64,000 bases of DNA, taken from Microbulbifer thermotolerans. GTDB lineage: Bacteria; Pseudomonadota; Gammaproteobacteria; Pseudomonadales; Cellvibrionaceae. Location: the NCBI RefSeq assembly GCF_900112305.1, contig NZ_FOKT01000001.1:310001-374000 (forward strand). Direction: 5' to 3'. Position numbers and translations under genes: made by a program. This document shows positions 48,801 to 56,496 of this stretch, one piece after another. How positions within the stretch are numbered: position 1 is the first letter of the stretch; each line of letters opens with the position of its first letter. The notes below the pieces were generated by a model. It searched no databases and was not told the origin of the DNA. It saw only the letters and a list, made by a program, of their open reading frames with translations.

Positions 48801-49020
48801 AAGCAGTGGCCCCGGGGCTGAAGCTCGCGGGGCTATCGGTTGGGTTATGTTCGGAGGCTTGGGGTTGGCTGCGCTGTTCACCCTCTATCTCACACCGGTG
48901 GTTTATCTAGGGTTGGGCCGTTTCCATAAGCCGCGTTCAGTAGAGCGCGGCAAGCTGGAGGAAGAGTTGCAGGCGGCTGCGGAACAGTCAATGAGAGGTG
49001 GCCAAGGGGGGCACCTGTGA
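45856..49020 (+). CDS. RND multidrug-type efflux permease
   Basis: About 1054 residues from GTG 45856, four bases after the adaptor stop and eight after GGAGGT. HAE1-type architecture with 12 membrane helices: the first at PVLALVLNLLIAIAGIAAF, the proton-relay Asp pair in GLVVDDAIVVLENIQ (TM4), then GRMFREFGLVLATAVALSSVVALTLVPML and a second half ending GLGLAALFTLYLTPVVYLGL. The periplasmic porter domain contains GAGGDVEVALVGN. It exports drugs, solvents or other small molecules; the substrate is not predictable. Together with the upstream adaptor this is a two-gene efflux operon. Confidence 0.92.
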   Translation: MRDDCKSSPSPTPDIHRSDLASLAIRRPVLALVLNLLIAIAGIAAFSAVEVRELPDVDVPIVSVRGQMPGASPETMDSEVTSIVEGAVARVSGIKHIESSSEENNFRIHIEFNSNIDLDTAASDVREAVSQVQRELPEDVEQLVVVKAADQPEPVIYLAVTSDQLRDEALTYIIEKDIIPELVSVPGVADVPIFGQRQRVLRVVLDPLRLTSFGLSVSDVAAVLERAPLDVPSGSFQSEDQQLLVRADASTVTEEQVRNIIIRGDVRIGDIAYVSFGPEDVQSLVYLNNRPVIGLAVVRQAQSNTIEISDGVRRAVDKLNRRFDNLHITVTEDRAVFIRGSVKEVVTSLCYTVLIVIAAIWLFFGNIRTTLVPSTAIPIALIGTLAGIWLMGFSINILTLLAIVLATGLVVDDAIVVLENIQRLRTQGMGARAAAVLGTRQVVFAVLATTAVLISVFIPIALLPSTAGRMFREFGLVLATAVALSSVVALTLVPMLTARITQGGQAAREGRYYGKLVRAGGRIGAAYERSLATCLRHGWLSFSVALLVAVGAGFLYQLLGKELLPPEDRGVIRVNATGPDGVGQNYIGRQAAHIESAVQPLVARGDVSDILTEVGRYDPNRARVTLLLAPWEERTVSQQALMQEILGPLQAIPGARIHVNSPNSLSLRGAGGDVEVALVGNDYPRIYEAARQMARAIEDRLPHLGQPDISYRPTQPQLSIEIDRRRAADLGVPLDNIATTLRAVVDGLDVTDLNVGDEAVPVMLEAADTTISSPEDLVNLYVKNDSGKLLPLSSMVTLHEESVAAELDRHGQRRAIEISAGLEPGYPLASAVEELRALASEVLPEDIGILFLGEADTLEESSREVAMTYAIAALVVFLVLCAQFEGISSAVIVMVTVPFGLAAAIYALFLTSTTVNIFSQIGLVMLIGLMAKNGILLVEFADQLRDRGHSVYEAVIEAARVRLRPIAMTMLSTVLGGLPLILSSGPGAEARGAIGWVMFGGLGLAALFTLYLTPVVYLGLGRFHKPRSVERGKLEEELQAAAEQSMRGGQGGHL

Positions 49021-49074
49021 TAATGGGGGGCGGCGCGGCTGTTCAGGGGCGCAAACGAAGCTGGGCTTCAGAGG

Positions 49075-49395
49075 CTAAACGGCGAAGCCCAACAGTAACA
49101 CGGCGCCGATTAGAATCACCCCCTGTACTATGGCAATCAGTATCGCCTTCAGGAAGCTGGTGCCCAATACCAGCATATAGGCGATCGCGGCCAGGGGAAT
49201 GGTGATCAACATGCCGTATTCCGCCGTCACCCCGGGAATTATGCCACCGACAAAGCGCTGGATAATCACTGCCAGCAACAGTGCGAACAGACAGTGGAAT
49301 ACGCCGGTATTGCGTGCCCCCATCATTGCCGCGGCCATTTTTAGCGGCAGTACCAGTACGACCAACAAAATGATCAACAGGATAAGAAATTCCAT
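49075..49395 (-). CDS. Small integral membrane protein, function unknown
   Basis: A 106-residue, highly hydrophobic protein with three or four predicted helices (LILLIILLVVLVLPLKMAAAM, FHCLFALLLAVIIQRFV, GMLITIPLAAIAYMLVLGT, LKAILIAIVQGVILIGAVLL). I do not recognise a family. The start ATG at 49395 has CGGAG nine bases upstream. It is convergent with the RND permease gene, with only about 50 bases between. It is not obviously part of the fructan regulon, whose first operator lies 250 bases away. Confidence 0.7.
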   Translation of the reverse strand: MEFLILLIILLVVLVLPLKMAAAMMGARNTGVFHCLFALLLAVIIQRFVGGIIPGVTAEYGMLITIPLAAIAYMLVLGTSFLKAILIAIVQGVILIGAVLLLGFAV

Positions 49396-49641
49396 TTTCG
49401 GGCTCCGTGTCTGTTAAAAGTGTAACTATAGTCTTCAGCTGTGTGTATGCAGCGTTTGATTAAACGGTATATAGACGGCTGCCAGTCTCGCTGCAAAACC
49501 TCGCTATATCCGCGTAGTGGTTCGGCCAAGCCCCTTGGCAGCATAACGCACGGGATGTTCCTTTACTTTGTTGCTTAGGTGCGCGGTTGGATTTTGCTTT
49601 GGCAGAATGACTAGGCTTGAGCAAATGATATATTTTTTGTA

Positions 49642-49659
49642 ATGTCCATCGATAGACAT
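49642..49659 (+). promoter_or_regulatory. Operator of the fructan regulon ahead of pgi
   Basis: ATGTCCATCGATAGACAT, an almost perfect palindrome with the same core as the sites at 53890, 58800 and 58831. It lies 92 bases before the isomerase gene. The rest of the 49396-49751 gap has no coding content; the exact promoter could not be placed. Confidence 0.75.
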
Positions 49660-49751
49660 AACCGTTGTCATACGGTTGAACTATATGAATAGCTGCTGGT
49701 GTTTCTCTTGTATCAGCGGGTCATCTTTTATTGATGATGGGGAGTTAACTT

Positions 49752-51365
49752 TTGACAGGAATAGATGGAAATGGCCTTGAGTCTGAGGCTATTCGCCTTA
49801 AAGAGGCGAAAATATCCGAGTTTTTTCTACGCGATTCTGAGCGGGCATCCCGTTTTACTTTTCAGGCGGCAGGCCTCATCTTAGATCTTTCTAAGAATAT
49901 GGTTGATGACTCTGTGATGGGTAAATTAATCGCCCTCGCAAAGTGCCGTAATATGTCACAACGGATAGAGGCACTGTTGTCTGGTGAACGAGTCAACAGT
50001 ACCGAGCGGCGCGCAGCGGCGCACACGGCATTGCGCCTGGACCAACCTGCTGAATATGCCGCCCTAGCACGGACGATACAGGACCGCATATCAACTTATG
50101 TTGCGTGTATACATAGTGGTGCGGTTCGCGGCTTTTCGGGCAAGCCGTTTACACGGGTGATCAACATCGGTATCGGAGGATCAGACCTCGGCCCGAAAAT
50201 GGTCTGTAGTGCATTGGATCACTGTGAGCATAAGCTTGAAACACGTTTTGTTTCCAACGTGGATGGCAGTGATATCGCCTCAGCGCTAGCGGATAGCGAC
50301 CCAGAATCTACCCTGTTTGTTTTGGCATCTAAAACCTTTACGACCCAGGAAACCTTACGCAATGCGCAGACGGCGCGGTTATGGTTACAGGCTGCGGCAG
50401 ATGGAGCTGATATCGCCAGCCATTTTGTTGCTGTAACCGCTGTTCCTGAGAGAGCAGAGGCATTTGGGGTCGCCGCAGATCAAATATTTCCGATGTGGGA
50501 CTGGGTAGGGGGACGCTATTCCCTATGGTCGGCAATTGGGATCTCCATTGCGCTAGCTTTTGGGGGTGAGGTGTTTGCGGCACTGCGCAATGGCGCCGCG
50601 GAGATGGATCGGCATTTTGCGCAAGCTCCGCTTTCGGAAAACCTTCCCGTGCTTATGGGGCTGCTCGGCTGTTGGTACAGGAATTACCTGAAAGCGCAGA
50701 CGCAGGCAATTATTCCATACGCGCATAATCTGCGACTATTGCCGGCTTACCTTCAACAATTGGAAATGGAGAGCAATGGGAAGAGCGTTACTAGGGATGG
50801 TGAGGCAGTGCCATATACCACGGCTCCGGTAATCTGGGGAGAATCTGGAACCAATGGGCAGCATTCTTTCCACCAGTTATTGCATCAGGGAACGGATCTT
50901 ATCCCCGTGGATTTTATTCTTCCATTGAAAAATCCTGTGGCGCCTGACGGCCATCAGCCATTGTTGGTGGCGAATTGTCTTGCGCAGAGCCGCGCACTGA
51001 TGATGGGTAAAAGCCTGGAACAGGCAAGGATCGAGTTCCTTAAGGATGGCTGCTCGGCGTCGGAAGCGCAATCTCTGGCTCCTGCGCGGGCAATGCCGGG
51101 AAATCGACCGAGCACACTATTGATGATGGAGGCGCTAACACCAGAGACATTAGGGGCGCTGATCGCTCTGTACGAGCACAAAGTTTACGTGCAGAGCGTT
51201 ATTTGGGATATCAATGCTTTTGATCAATGGGGGGTAGAGCTGGGTAAGCAGCTTTGTGGTGATGTATTGCAAGCCATGTCTGGATTAGCGGAGATAAAGT
51301 TTGATGGATCGACTGATAACGCCATAGCCCGTTTTCGTTCTATGCATCCTAAATGTAAATGTTGA
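49752..51365 (+). CDS. pgi: Glucose-6-phosphate isomerase in the fructan regulon
   Basis: Interconverts fructose-6-phosphate and glucose-6-phosphate; 537 residues, close to the usual 549. It starts with TTG 49752, with GGGGAG seven bases upstream; no in-frame ATG is near. Motifs: INIGIGGSDLGPKMV, ASKTFTTQETL, GGRYSLWSAIGISIAL, MESNGKSVTRDG, WGESGTNGQHSFHQLLHQGT (active-site Glu and His), and a C-terminal Lys region VELGKQL. Codon use is less GC-biased than that of the TCA genes. The upstream operator copy indicates co-regulation with fructan hydrolysis: fructokinase makes fructose-6-phosphate and this enzyme carries it to glucose-6-phosphate, for example for the Entner-Doudoroff path. Confidence 0.93.
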   Translation: MTGIDGNGLESEAIRLKEAKISEFFLRDSERASRFTFQAAGLILDLSKNMVDDSVMGKLIALAKCRNMSQRIEALLSGERVNSTERRAAAHTALRLDQPAEYAALARTIQDRISTYVACIHSGAVRGFSGKPFTRVINIGIGGSDLGPKMVCSALDHCEHKLETRFVSNVDGSDIASALADSDPESTLFVLASKTFTTQETLRNAQTARLWLQAAADGADIASHFVAVTAVPERAEAFGVAADQIFPMWDWVGGRYSLWSAIGISIALAFGGEVFAALRNGAAEMDRHFAQAPLSENLPVLMGLLGCWYRNYLKAQTQAIIPYAHNLRLLPAYLQQLEMESNGKSVTRDGEAVPYTTAPVIWGESGTNGQHSFHQLLHQGTDLIPVDFILPLKNPVAPDGHQPLLVANCLAQSRALMMGKSLEQARIEFLKDGCSASEAQSLAPARAMPGNRPSTLLMMEALTPETLGALIALYEHKVYVQSVIWDINAFDQWGVELGKQLCGDVLQAMSGLAEIKFDGSTDNAIARFRSMHPKCKC

Positions 51366-51438
51366 TCACATCGAGTTTTTAATTCGGACTTAAAAATTTG
51401 TTCCACCACAAAGTGGGATAATCATAGGCCCCTAAAGC

Positions 51439-51470
51439 AACTCCCCCTGGTTTTTTCCGGAGGGAGTTTT
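51439..51470 (+). terminator. Terminator between pgi and the symporter gene
   Basis: AACTCCCCCTGG (51439-51450) pairs with CCGGAGGGAGTT (51457-51468), with one mismatch and one G-U pair, and a six-T loop. It is followed by TTTT. It serves the convergent pair. Confidence 0.7.
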
Positions 51471-51478
51471 CAGGGCGA

Positions 51479-52717
51479 TCAGGCGCAGTCTGGACTGACT
51501 GTGGTTCTAAATTCTGCCTTGGTGTCGTTGCGTAGGGCCACTGCGGAGATGGCCAGAAAGATGGCAGCCACAGTTCCCAGAATAAAGTACGCGTTGGTGA
51601 AGCCGATTCGGTCATACATGATACCGGCAATCACAGAAAGGCCGCTGGCGGCTACCTGAGTGCTGAATTGAAATCCTACCAGGTAGAGTGTGGCGGACAG
51701 GCGTGAATCAAAGTTCCTCGCAATATATTTAAATATGGCTACAAGCATGATCGGTAATTCCGCTGCGTGCAGAAGTTTGATAATGGAAATTGAGATTGGA
51801 TCCGAGGCGATGCCCGAGCCCAAAATACGTATGACCATAATGACCCCGGCCAGTAGCAATCCATTCTTGGCGCCAATACGATTGACGATAAGCGGTGCCA
51901 AAAACATGCCGCCGGCTTCCAGCAATACCTGTAGCGAATTCAGGTAGCCAAACATGGAAGTACCTTCGTCAACGTTGGAAAACAGTGAGGCAAAGTACAC
52001 TGGAAACTGCTGGTCGTAGACAGAATAAACACAGGTTACGCCCATCACATAAGTAGCGAAGGCCCAAAAGGTGGGTAGCCTCAATAGGGAAAAAGCGTCA
52101 TGGATCTGTACTTTCCGCTGGCTTTCCAGCTTCTCTTCGACGCTTTTCGGTGCCTGTACCAGTAGCACAGCGATACAAAAAATCACGGCGGAGGCACTGG
52201 CCATCCAGAAGTTGATGTCTGGATTTATGTTAATCAGGGAGCCGGCAAAGAAGGTGGCACTGGCCCAGCCCAGCGAGCCCCACATGCGCGCTTTGCCAAA
52301 TTCAAATCCGGTAAGGCGGCTGCAACGATCGATGTAGGTTTCCAGAGCACCTACGCCGGAGGAGAATGCCAGTGCAAAATAAAAGGCGCCAAGAGTCACG
52401 CCCAGATAAAACTGTGATTTTAGTAGGGGAGCATAAATAAATATAAAGAAAGGTCCGGATGCGAGCAGAAAAAAACCGACGGTATACAGCAGGTTTTTTC
52501 TCAGTTGCAGTCTGTCCTGAAGGTAGCCGTAGAGTGGCATTACCGCTAGAGCGGCAATGGCGTTGATGCTGAAAATTACTCCAGTCTGTTCTCCGCTAAG
52601 ACCCACGATGCGATTGAGCCAGATGGGAAATAGAGAAAAAGCAAAAGACCAAGTGAGGAAGAACGCAAACAGAGCGCCACTTAGAAGCCAATAGTTACGG
52701 GTTGAGGTTTTTATCAT
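51479..52717 (-). CDS. MFS oligosaccharide/sucrose:H+ symporter (LacY/CscB-like)
   Basis: A 412-residue permease with 12 predicted membrane helices. The pattern resembles the oligosaccharide:H+ symporter family: NYWLLSGALFAFFLTWSFAFSLFPIWLNRIVGLSG, GLSGEQTGVIFSINAIAAL, PLYGYLQDRLQLRKNLLY and FEFGKARMWGSLGWASATFFAG. The GKARMWGS segment corresponds to the LacY region with conserved charged residues. The substrate is probably sucrose or short fructans from the gene neighbourhood. It lies 26 bases downstream of the LacI-type gene on the same strand, so both are co-transcribed. Confidence 0.85.
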   Translation of the reverse strand: MIKTSTRNYWLLSGALFAFFLTWSFAFSLFPIWLNRIVGLSGEQTGVIFSINAIAALAVMPLYGYLQDRLQLRKNLLYTVGFFLLASGPFFIFIYAPLLKSQFYLGVTLGAFYFALAFSSGVGALETYIDRCSRLTGFEFGKARMWGSLGWASATFFAGSLININPDINFWMASASAVIFCIAVLLVQAPKSVEEKLESQRKVQIHDAFSLLRLPTFWAFATYVMGVTCVYSVYDQQFPVYFASLFSNVDEGTSMFGYLNSLQVLLEAGGMFLAPLIVNRIGAKNGLLLAGVIMVIRILGSGIASDPISISIIKLLHAAELPIMLVAIFKYIARNFDSRLSATLYLVGFQFSTQVAASGLSVIAGIMYDRIGFTNAYFILGTVAAIFLAISAVALRNDTKAEFRTTVSPDCA

Positions 52718-52743
52718 CGCTCGACTCTCACTTGTTATCGCTT

Positions 52744-53781
52744 TTATTGAAACCCGGTGGACCCCCTTACGATGAGATCGCCACCGATCTTGATTGTGTG
52801 GTTATTTTTGCGCTTGTTGCGCTTTCCTTTTTCTTTCTCTGCAGGGCCGTCTATGGCCAGTTTCGCCGCCAACTCACCCATTTGGAAATAGGGCAGTGAT
52901 ACTGTGGTCAGCTTGGGTACCAGATTTTCTGCAATCATTCGGTAGTTGTCGTAACCCACAATCGACAGCTCATCCGGAATCCGAAAGCCCAGCTGAATGG
53001 CGTGCATGTATACCCGCATGGCCATTTTGTCGTTACCACAGAGTATCGCCGTTGGTGCTTTTGGCCCTTTCAGCAATTCTTTCAGCAGCGCTTCTAGTCC
53101 GGCAAACTCATCCTGTGAATCATCAAATACGCCTTCGGTAATGAGATTTGGGTCGACTTCTATGCCGTGTTTTTCCAGTGCCCGCAGGTGTCCTCGGACA
53201 CGCAGTGAGGTAGCCGGCATATGTTCGAACAGAGTCAAGAATGCGATTCGCTTATGCCCCTGAGCCAGTAAGTGCTCGGTGGCATCGAAGCCGCCCTGCT
53301 CATCGTCTGGGATGATGCAGGGGTATCGACTGTCGGTATCGAAGCAGTTCAGCAGAATCAGCGGACAGCGCTCAAACGACTGCTTAATCTCCACCTTGCG
53401 GTGATACATGGTGGCGAAAATGATTGCCTGGGCTCGCTGTCGGCGAAAATCCTCGACCAGTTTCTGAAAGCTTTCTTGGCTACCTCCGGTCTCTCCGATT
53501 AACAACAATTTACCGCGCTTTTCACACACGCTCTGAATGCCGGCAACAATTTCAAATGCATCCGGCGTGGTTGTCAGATGGTCAGTGATCAGGCTCACTA
53601 GACCGGTTTCCTTTCCCCGCAAGGACTGAGCCGCGGCTGAGGGGTAGTACTCGAGGCGGTCCATGGCTTCCTGGACTTTTGCTCGGGTACGTTCACTGAC
53701 GCCCTCGAAACCATTCAGAATTCTGGATACGGTTTTAACGGATACACCGGCCAGTTCTGCTACGTCTTTGATCGAGCTCAT
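52744..53781 (-). CDS. LacI-family repressor, predicted fructan/sucrose regulator (CscR/ScrR-like)
   Basis: A 345-residue LacI-type protein. The N-terminal HTH is MSSIKDVAELAGVSVKTVSRILNGFEGVSERTRAKV (first 36 residues), with the hinge helix around YYPSAAAQSLRG. The effector-binding domain of periplasmic-binding fold follows, including LILLNCFDTDSRYPCIIPDDEQGG and CGNDKMAMRVYMHAIQLGF. It ends in a basic tail (KRNKRKNN). It is divergent from the GH32 operon with 240 bases to the first start codon there, in which an operator covers the -10 element. It most likely binds the 18-bp ATGTC-N8-GACAT sites at four places in this window; the inducer could be fructose or sucrose. Confidence 0.9.
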   Translation of the reverse strand: MSSIKDVAELAGVSVKTVSRILNGFEGVSERTRAKVQEAMDRLEYYPSAAAQSLRGKETGLVSLITDHLTTTPDAFEIVAGIQSVCEKRGKLLLIGETGGSQESFQKLVEDFRRQRAQAIIFATMYHRKVEIKQSFERCPLILLNCFDTDSRYPCIIPDDEQGGFDATEHLLAQGHKRIAFLTLFEHMPATSLRVRGHLRALEKHGIEVDPNLITEGVFDDSQDEFAGLEALLKELLKGPKAPTAILCGNDKMAMRVYMHAIQLGFRIPDELSIVGYDNYRMIAENLVPKLTTVSLPYFQMGELAAKLAIDGPAEKEKGKRNKRKNNHTIKIGGDLIVRGSTGFQ

Positions 53782-53860
53782 GGGTATTGAATGTCTACTG
53801 GTTGAATGACCCTGAACTATACCCGATTCGCACTTGCGTGATCTAAGCCCTTGCTACCTG

Positions 53861-53907
53861 TTGACAGATACTAAACTGCTATCCGTATAATGTCCAACGG
53901 TAGACAT
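53861..53907 (+). promoter_or_regulatory. Promoter and operator of the GH32-fructokinase operon
   Basis: TTGACA (53861-53866), a 19-base spacer and TATAAT (53886-53891). The operator ATGTCCAACGGTAGACAT (53890-53907) begins inside the -10, so bound repressor would block polymerase directly. An open reading frame that begins with ATG in this operator is not the true gene start. Confidence 0.8.
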
Positions 53908-54021
53908 TTTTGGTGTTGTTTTCTCTTCTGTTGCAGAGGGAGGAATATCTCTAACTCACAGGTCTGCCAAAGACAGAGTGCGCCAAGGTGCAGAAAACAC
54001 GCAACAAAGCGATATAGAAGC

Positions 54022-55512
54022 ATGCAAATTATGGAACAAGACTTCGCAACTGCCGGAAGCGGCGCTCCTTCAGTATCCGAAGACTGTGCCCGGAAAGCGC
54101 TGCCTGAGCGGGTACCATCCCATTGGCGGCCCCGCCGACATTTTTCTCCCGCCCGCAACTGGATGAACGACCCCAATGGCATGGTGTATCTGGATGGCGT
54201 GTTCCACCTGTTTTTCCAGTACAACCCGGGCGGTTCGGTTTGGGGGGATATTCACTGGGGACATGCGGTATCCAGGGATTTGCTTCACTGGCAGGAGAAG
54301 CCGGTTGCCCTCGCTTCTGAACCCGATGGTTTGGGAATGATTTTTTCCGGCGGTGCGGTGGTGGATTGGGAGAACACCTCCGGTTTTCAGCGCGGGGAAA
54401 ACCCCCCGGTTGTGGCCACATTTACTCACCATGACGGCAACGGAGTTCAGGTCCAGAGCTTGGCAATCAGTACTGATGGCGGTTGGCGTTGGGAGAAATA
54501 TGCGGATAACCCGGTTATTCCTAACCCTGGAATAAAGGATTTCCGAGATCCCAAGGTGTTCTGGCATGCCTCCAGCAGGCGGTGGGTGATGGTATTGGCG
54601 GCTGGCGACCGCGTGCATTTCTACCGTTCACGGGATTTAAAGGAGTGGGAGTTCTTAGGAGACTTCGGTGAGAAGGCCGGCGATCACGGTGGGGTGTGGG
54701 AGTGTCCGGATTTGTTCCCTCTGAAAACGCCCGAGGGAGAGGAGCGTTGGTGCCTGCTGGTCAGTATCAACCCGGGTGGCCCAAACGGTGGCTCTGCTAC
54801 GCAGTATTTTATCGGTGATTTCGATGGGGAGCGGTTTGTGCCGGAGCACCAAGAGGTCCGCTGGTTGGATTATGGAACTGATAATTATGCCGGTGTGACC
54901 TGGGACGGCCTGCAGGGGAGAGGTGACCGCCGCATCCTGGTGGGCTGGATGTCCAACTGGGACTACGCAAACAAGGTGCCTACGGAAATCTGGCGCGGTG
55001 CTATGACTTTGCCGCGGGAGTTGTACCTGTATCGGGATCAGGAGCGCTTGCTGCTGGGAAATCGGCCTGTTACCGAAGTTCAAGTCGCGCGCACTCTGCA
55101 CAGTGAAGGCGTGCTCGAGAGAGGCAAGGTGGTGCAGCTGCCTGGAGGGAATGCGCTGGATCTCTCTATCAGCGTGGGTTCTGCGCCGGAGCTGGAATTG
55201 GAATTTCTTGCCGGCGATGGCGAGCGACTGCTGCTGACGCTGTCCCGCGAGCGCGGTGTGCTCTTGCTCGATCGCCGGGAGTCCGGCTGGGTGGAGGAGG
55301 GGCTGGGCCGTGAGATCCGCGCACCACTTGTGCACAGCTTGAATCGCGATAGCGAATTGCGTGTGGTAATTGATGGCAGTGCCATGGAAATTTTCGTTGA
55401 TGGCGGTAAAACGGCTTTGACCGCGGTGTTTTTCTCCAGTGAGCCATTGTCGCGACTGGCTGTGCTTCGCGCTGCAGGGCTATCGCCCGCATACAGCCTG
55501 TACACCATCTGA
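54022..55512 (+). CDS. GH32 beta-fructosidase (levanase/invertase type), no signal peptide
   Basis: About 496 residues from ATG 54022 (MQIMEQDF); ATG 54031 is also possible. The reading frame is open from 53890, but that region is promoter/operator. Catalytic residues of GH32 are intact: Asp50 in NWMNDPNG (nucleophile), Asp176 in FRDPK, and Glu227 in WECPD (acid/base). DGVFHLFFQYNPGGSVWGDIHWGHAVS and FSGGAVVD follow the usual pattern. The C-terminal beta-sandwich runs from about residue 370. No export signal is visible, so it probably acts in the cytoplasm on sucrose or short fructans brought by the symporter. It is the first gene of the fructan operon. Confidence 0.9.
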   Translation: MQIMEQDFATAGSGAPSVSEDCARKALPERVPSHWRPRRHFSPARNWMNDPNGMVYLDGVFHLFFQYNPGGSVWGDIHWGHAVSRDLLHWQEKPVALASEPDGLGMIFSGGAVVDWENTSGFQRGENPPVVATFTHHDGNGVQVQSLAISTDGGWRWEKYADNPVIPNPGIKDFRDPKVFWHASSRRWVMVLAAGDRVHFYRSRDLKEWEFLGDFGEKAGDHGGVWECPDLFPLKTPEGEERWCLLVSINPGGPNGGSATQYFIGDFDGERFVPEHQEVRWLDYGTDNYAGVTWDGLQGRGDRRILVGWMSNWDYANKVPTEIWRGAMTLPRELYLYRDQERLLLGNRPVTEVQVARTLHSEGVLERGKVVQLPGGNALDLSISVGSAPELELEFLAGDGERLLLTLSRERGVLLLDRRESGWVEEGLGREIRAPLVHSLNRDSELRVVIDGSAMEIFVDGGKTALTAVFFSSEPLSRLAVLRAAGLSPAYSLYTI

Positions 55513-55527
55513 TATTGGGGGCAGCCT

Positions 55528-56484
55528 ATGTGCGCGGCAAGAGTTGCGGTATTTGGTGAGGCGTTGATCGATCTGATTGAAACGCTCCCGGGGAGATTCG
55601 AGTTTTATGTGGGGGGATCACCTTTCAATGTCTGTCGGGGCTTCGCCCGGCAGGGGCTTGTTTGTGATTATCTGTCTCCCATTTCTTGCGATCGGATGGG
55701 CGAGCGGATTGCCGCAGTCGCCGCGGCGGAAGGTATCCACTGTGACCGGGTGCCGCGCTCGCGCCGACCTACTTCGCTGGCACTGGTGACCGTCGATAGT
55801 GATGGGCAACCCAGCTATAGCCTCTATCGTGAGGGCGTGGCGGATCTGGATATTGATAGTGCCAGACTGGCTGCGGCGGTACACCCCGAGTGTCAGTTGT
55901 TTCACACCGGCTCCCTGGCGCTGGTGCCATCCATGGAGACGCAGTTGCGGGTGCTTCTAAGTAACCTGCGATCGCGGGGAATATCAATCAGTATCGATGC
56001 CAATCTGCGTCCTGGTGTAGTACCAGATAACAAGGCTTACCTTGCTACCGTACGGGGTTTGATCGATTGCGCCGATGTGCTCAAAGTGAGCGACGAGGAC
56101 CTCGAACTGCTCGGCATTGAACAACCGCTTGAATTTTGCCGAGATCTGGTGCGGCACGGCACAGTACAGCTAGTGGCTTTTACAGAAGGCGCTGGTGGCG
56201 CCACCTTGATCACCAGTGAGACCGAGGTTGCTCAGAGAGCCATGGCGCCTTCGTCTGTGGGGGATACTGTGGGCGCAGGCGATACATTTTTCTCTGCGCT
56301 GCTGGCTTTTCTGTTGCGTAAGGGTGGTTTTGCCCGAGGTTTAGCGGCGTTGTCTGCTGAGGAGCTGGAAGAGCTGTTGACTGTTGCGCAGTGGGCGGCG
56401 TCGATCAATGTCTCCCGCAAAGGCTGCAATCCGCCGACGCTGGCAGAGCTGGAGGCGGCTCTGCCGCAAGCACTGGCCTCTTAG
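55528..56484 (+). CDS. PfkB-family fructokinase
   Basis: A 318-residue sugar kinase starting 15 bases after the GH32 stop. N-terminal VAVFGEALIDLIETLPGRFEFYVGGSPFNVCRGFARQG and C-terminal VGDTVGAGDTFFSALLAFLL are the two PfkB signatures; the Asp in the latter is the catalytic base. RPTSLALVTVDSDGQPSYSLYREG is typical for fructokinases. It would phosphorylate free fructose to fructose-6-phosphate, matching the isomerase encoded ahead of the regulon. It is flanked on both sides by GH32 genes in one operon. Confidence 0.88.
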   Translation: MCAARVAVFGEALIDLIETLPGRFEFYVGGSPFNVCRGFARQGLVCDYLSPISCDRMGERIAAVAAAEGIHCDRVPRSRRPTSLALVTVDSDGQPSYSLYREGVADLDIDSARLAAAVHPECQLFHTGSLALVPSMETQLRVLLSNLRSRGISISIDANLRPGVVPDNKAYLATVRGLIDCADVLKVSDEDLELLGIEQPLEFCRDLVRHGTVQLVAFTEGAGGATLITSETEVAQRAMAPSSVGDTVGAGDTFFSALLAFLLRKGGFARGLAALSAEELEELLTVAQWAASINVSRKGCNPPTLAELEAALPQALAS

Positions 56485-56496
56485 ACCGAGACGGGA

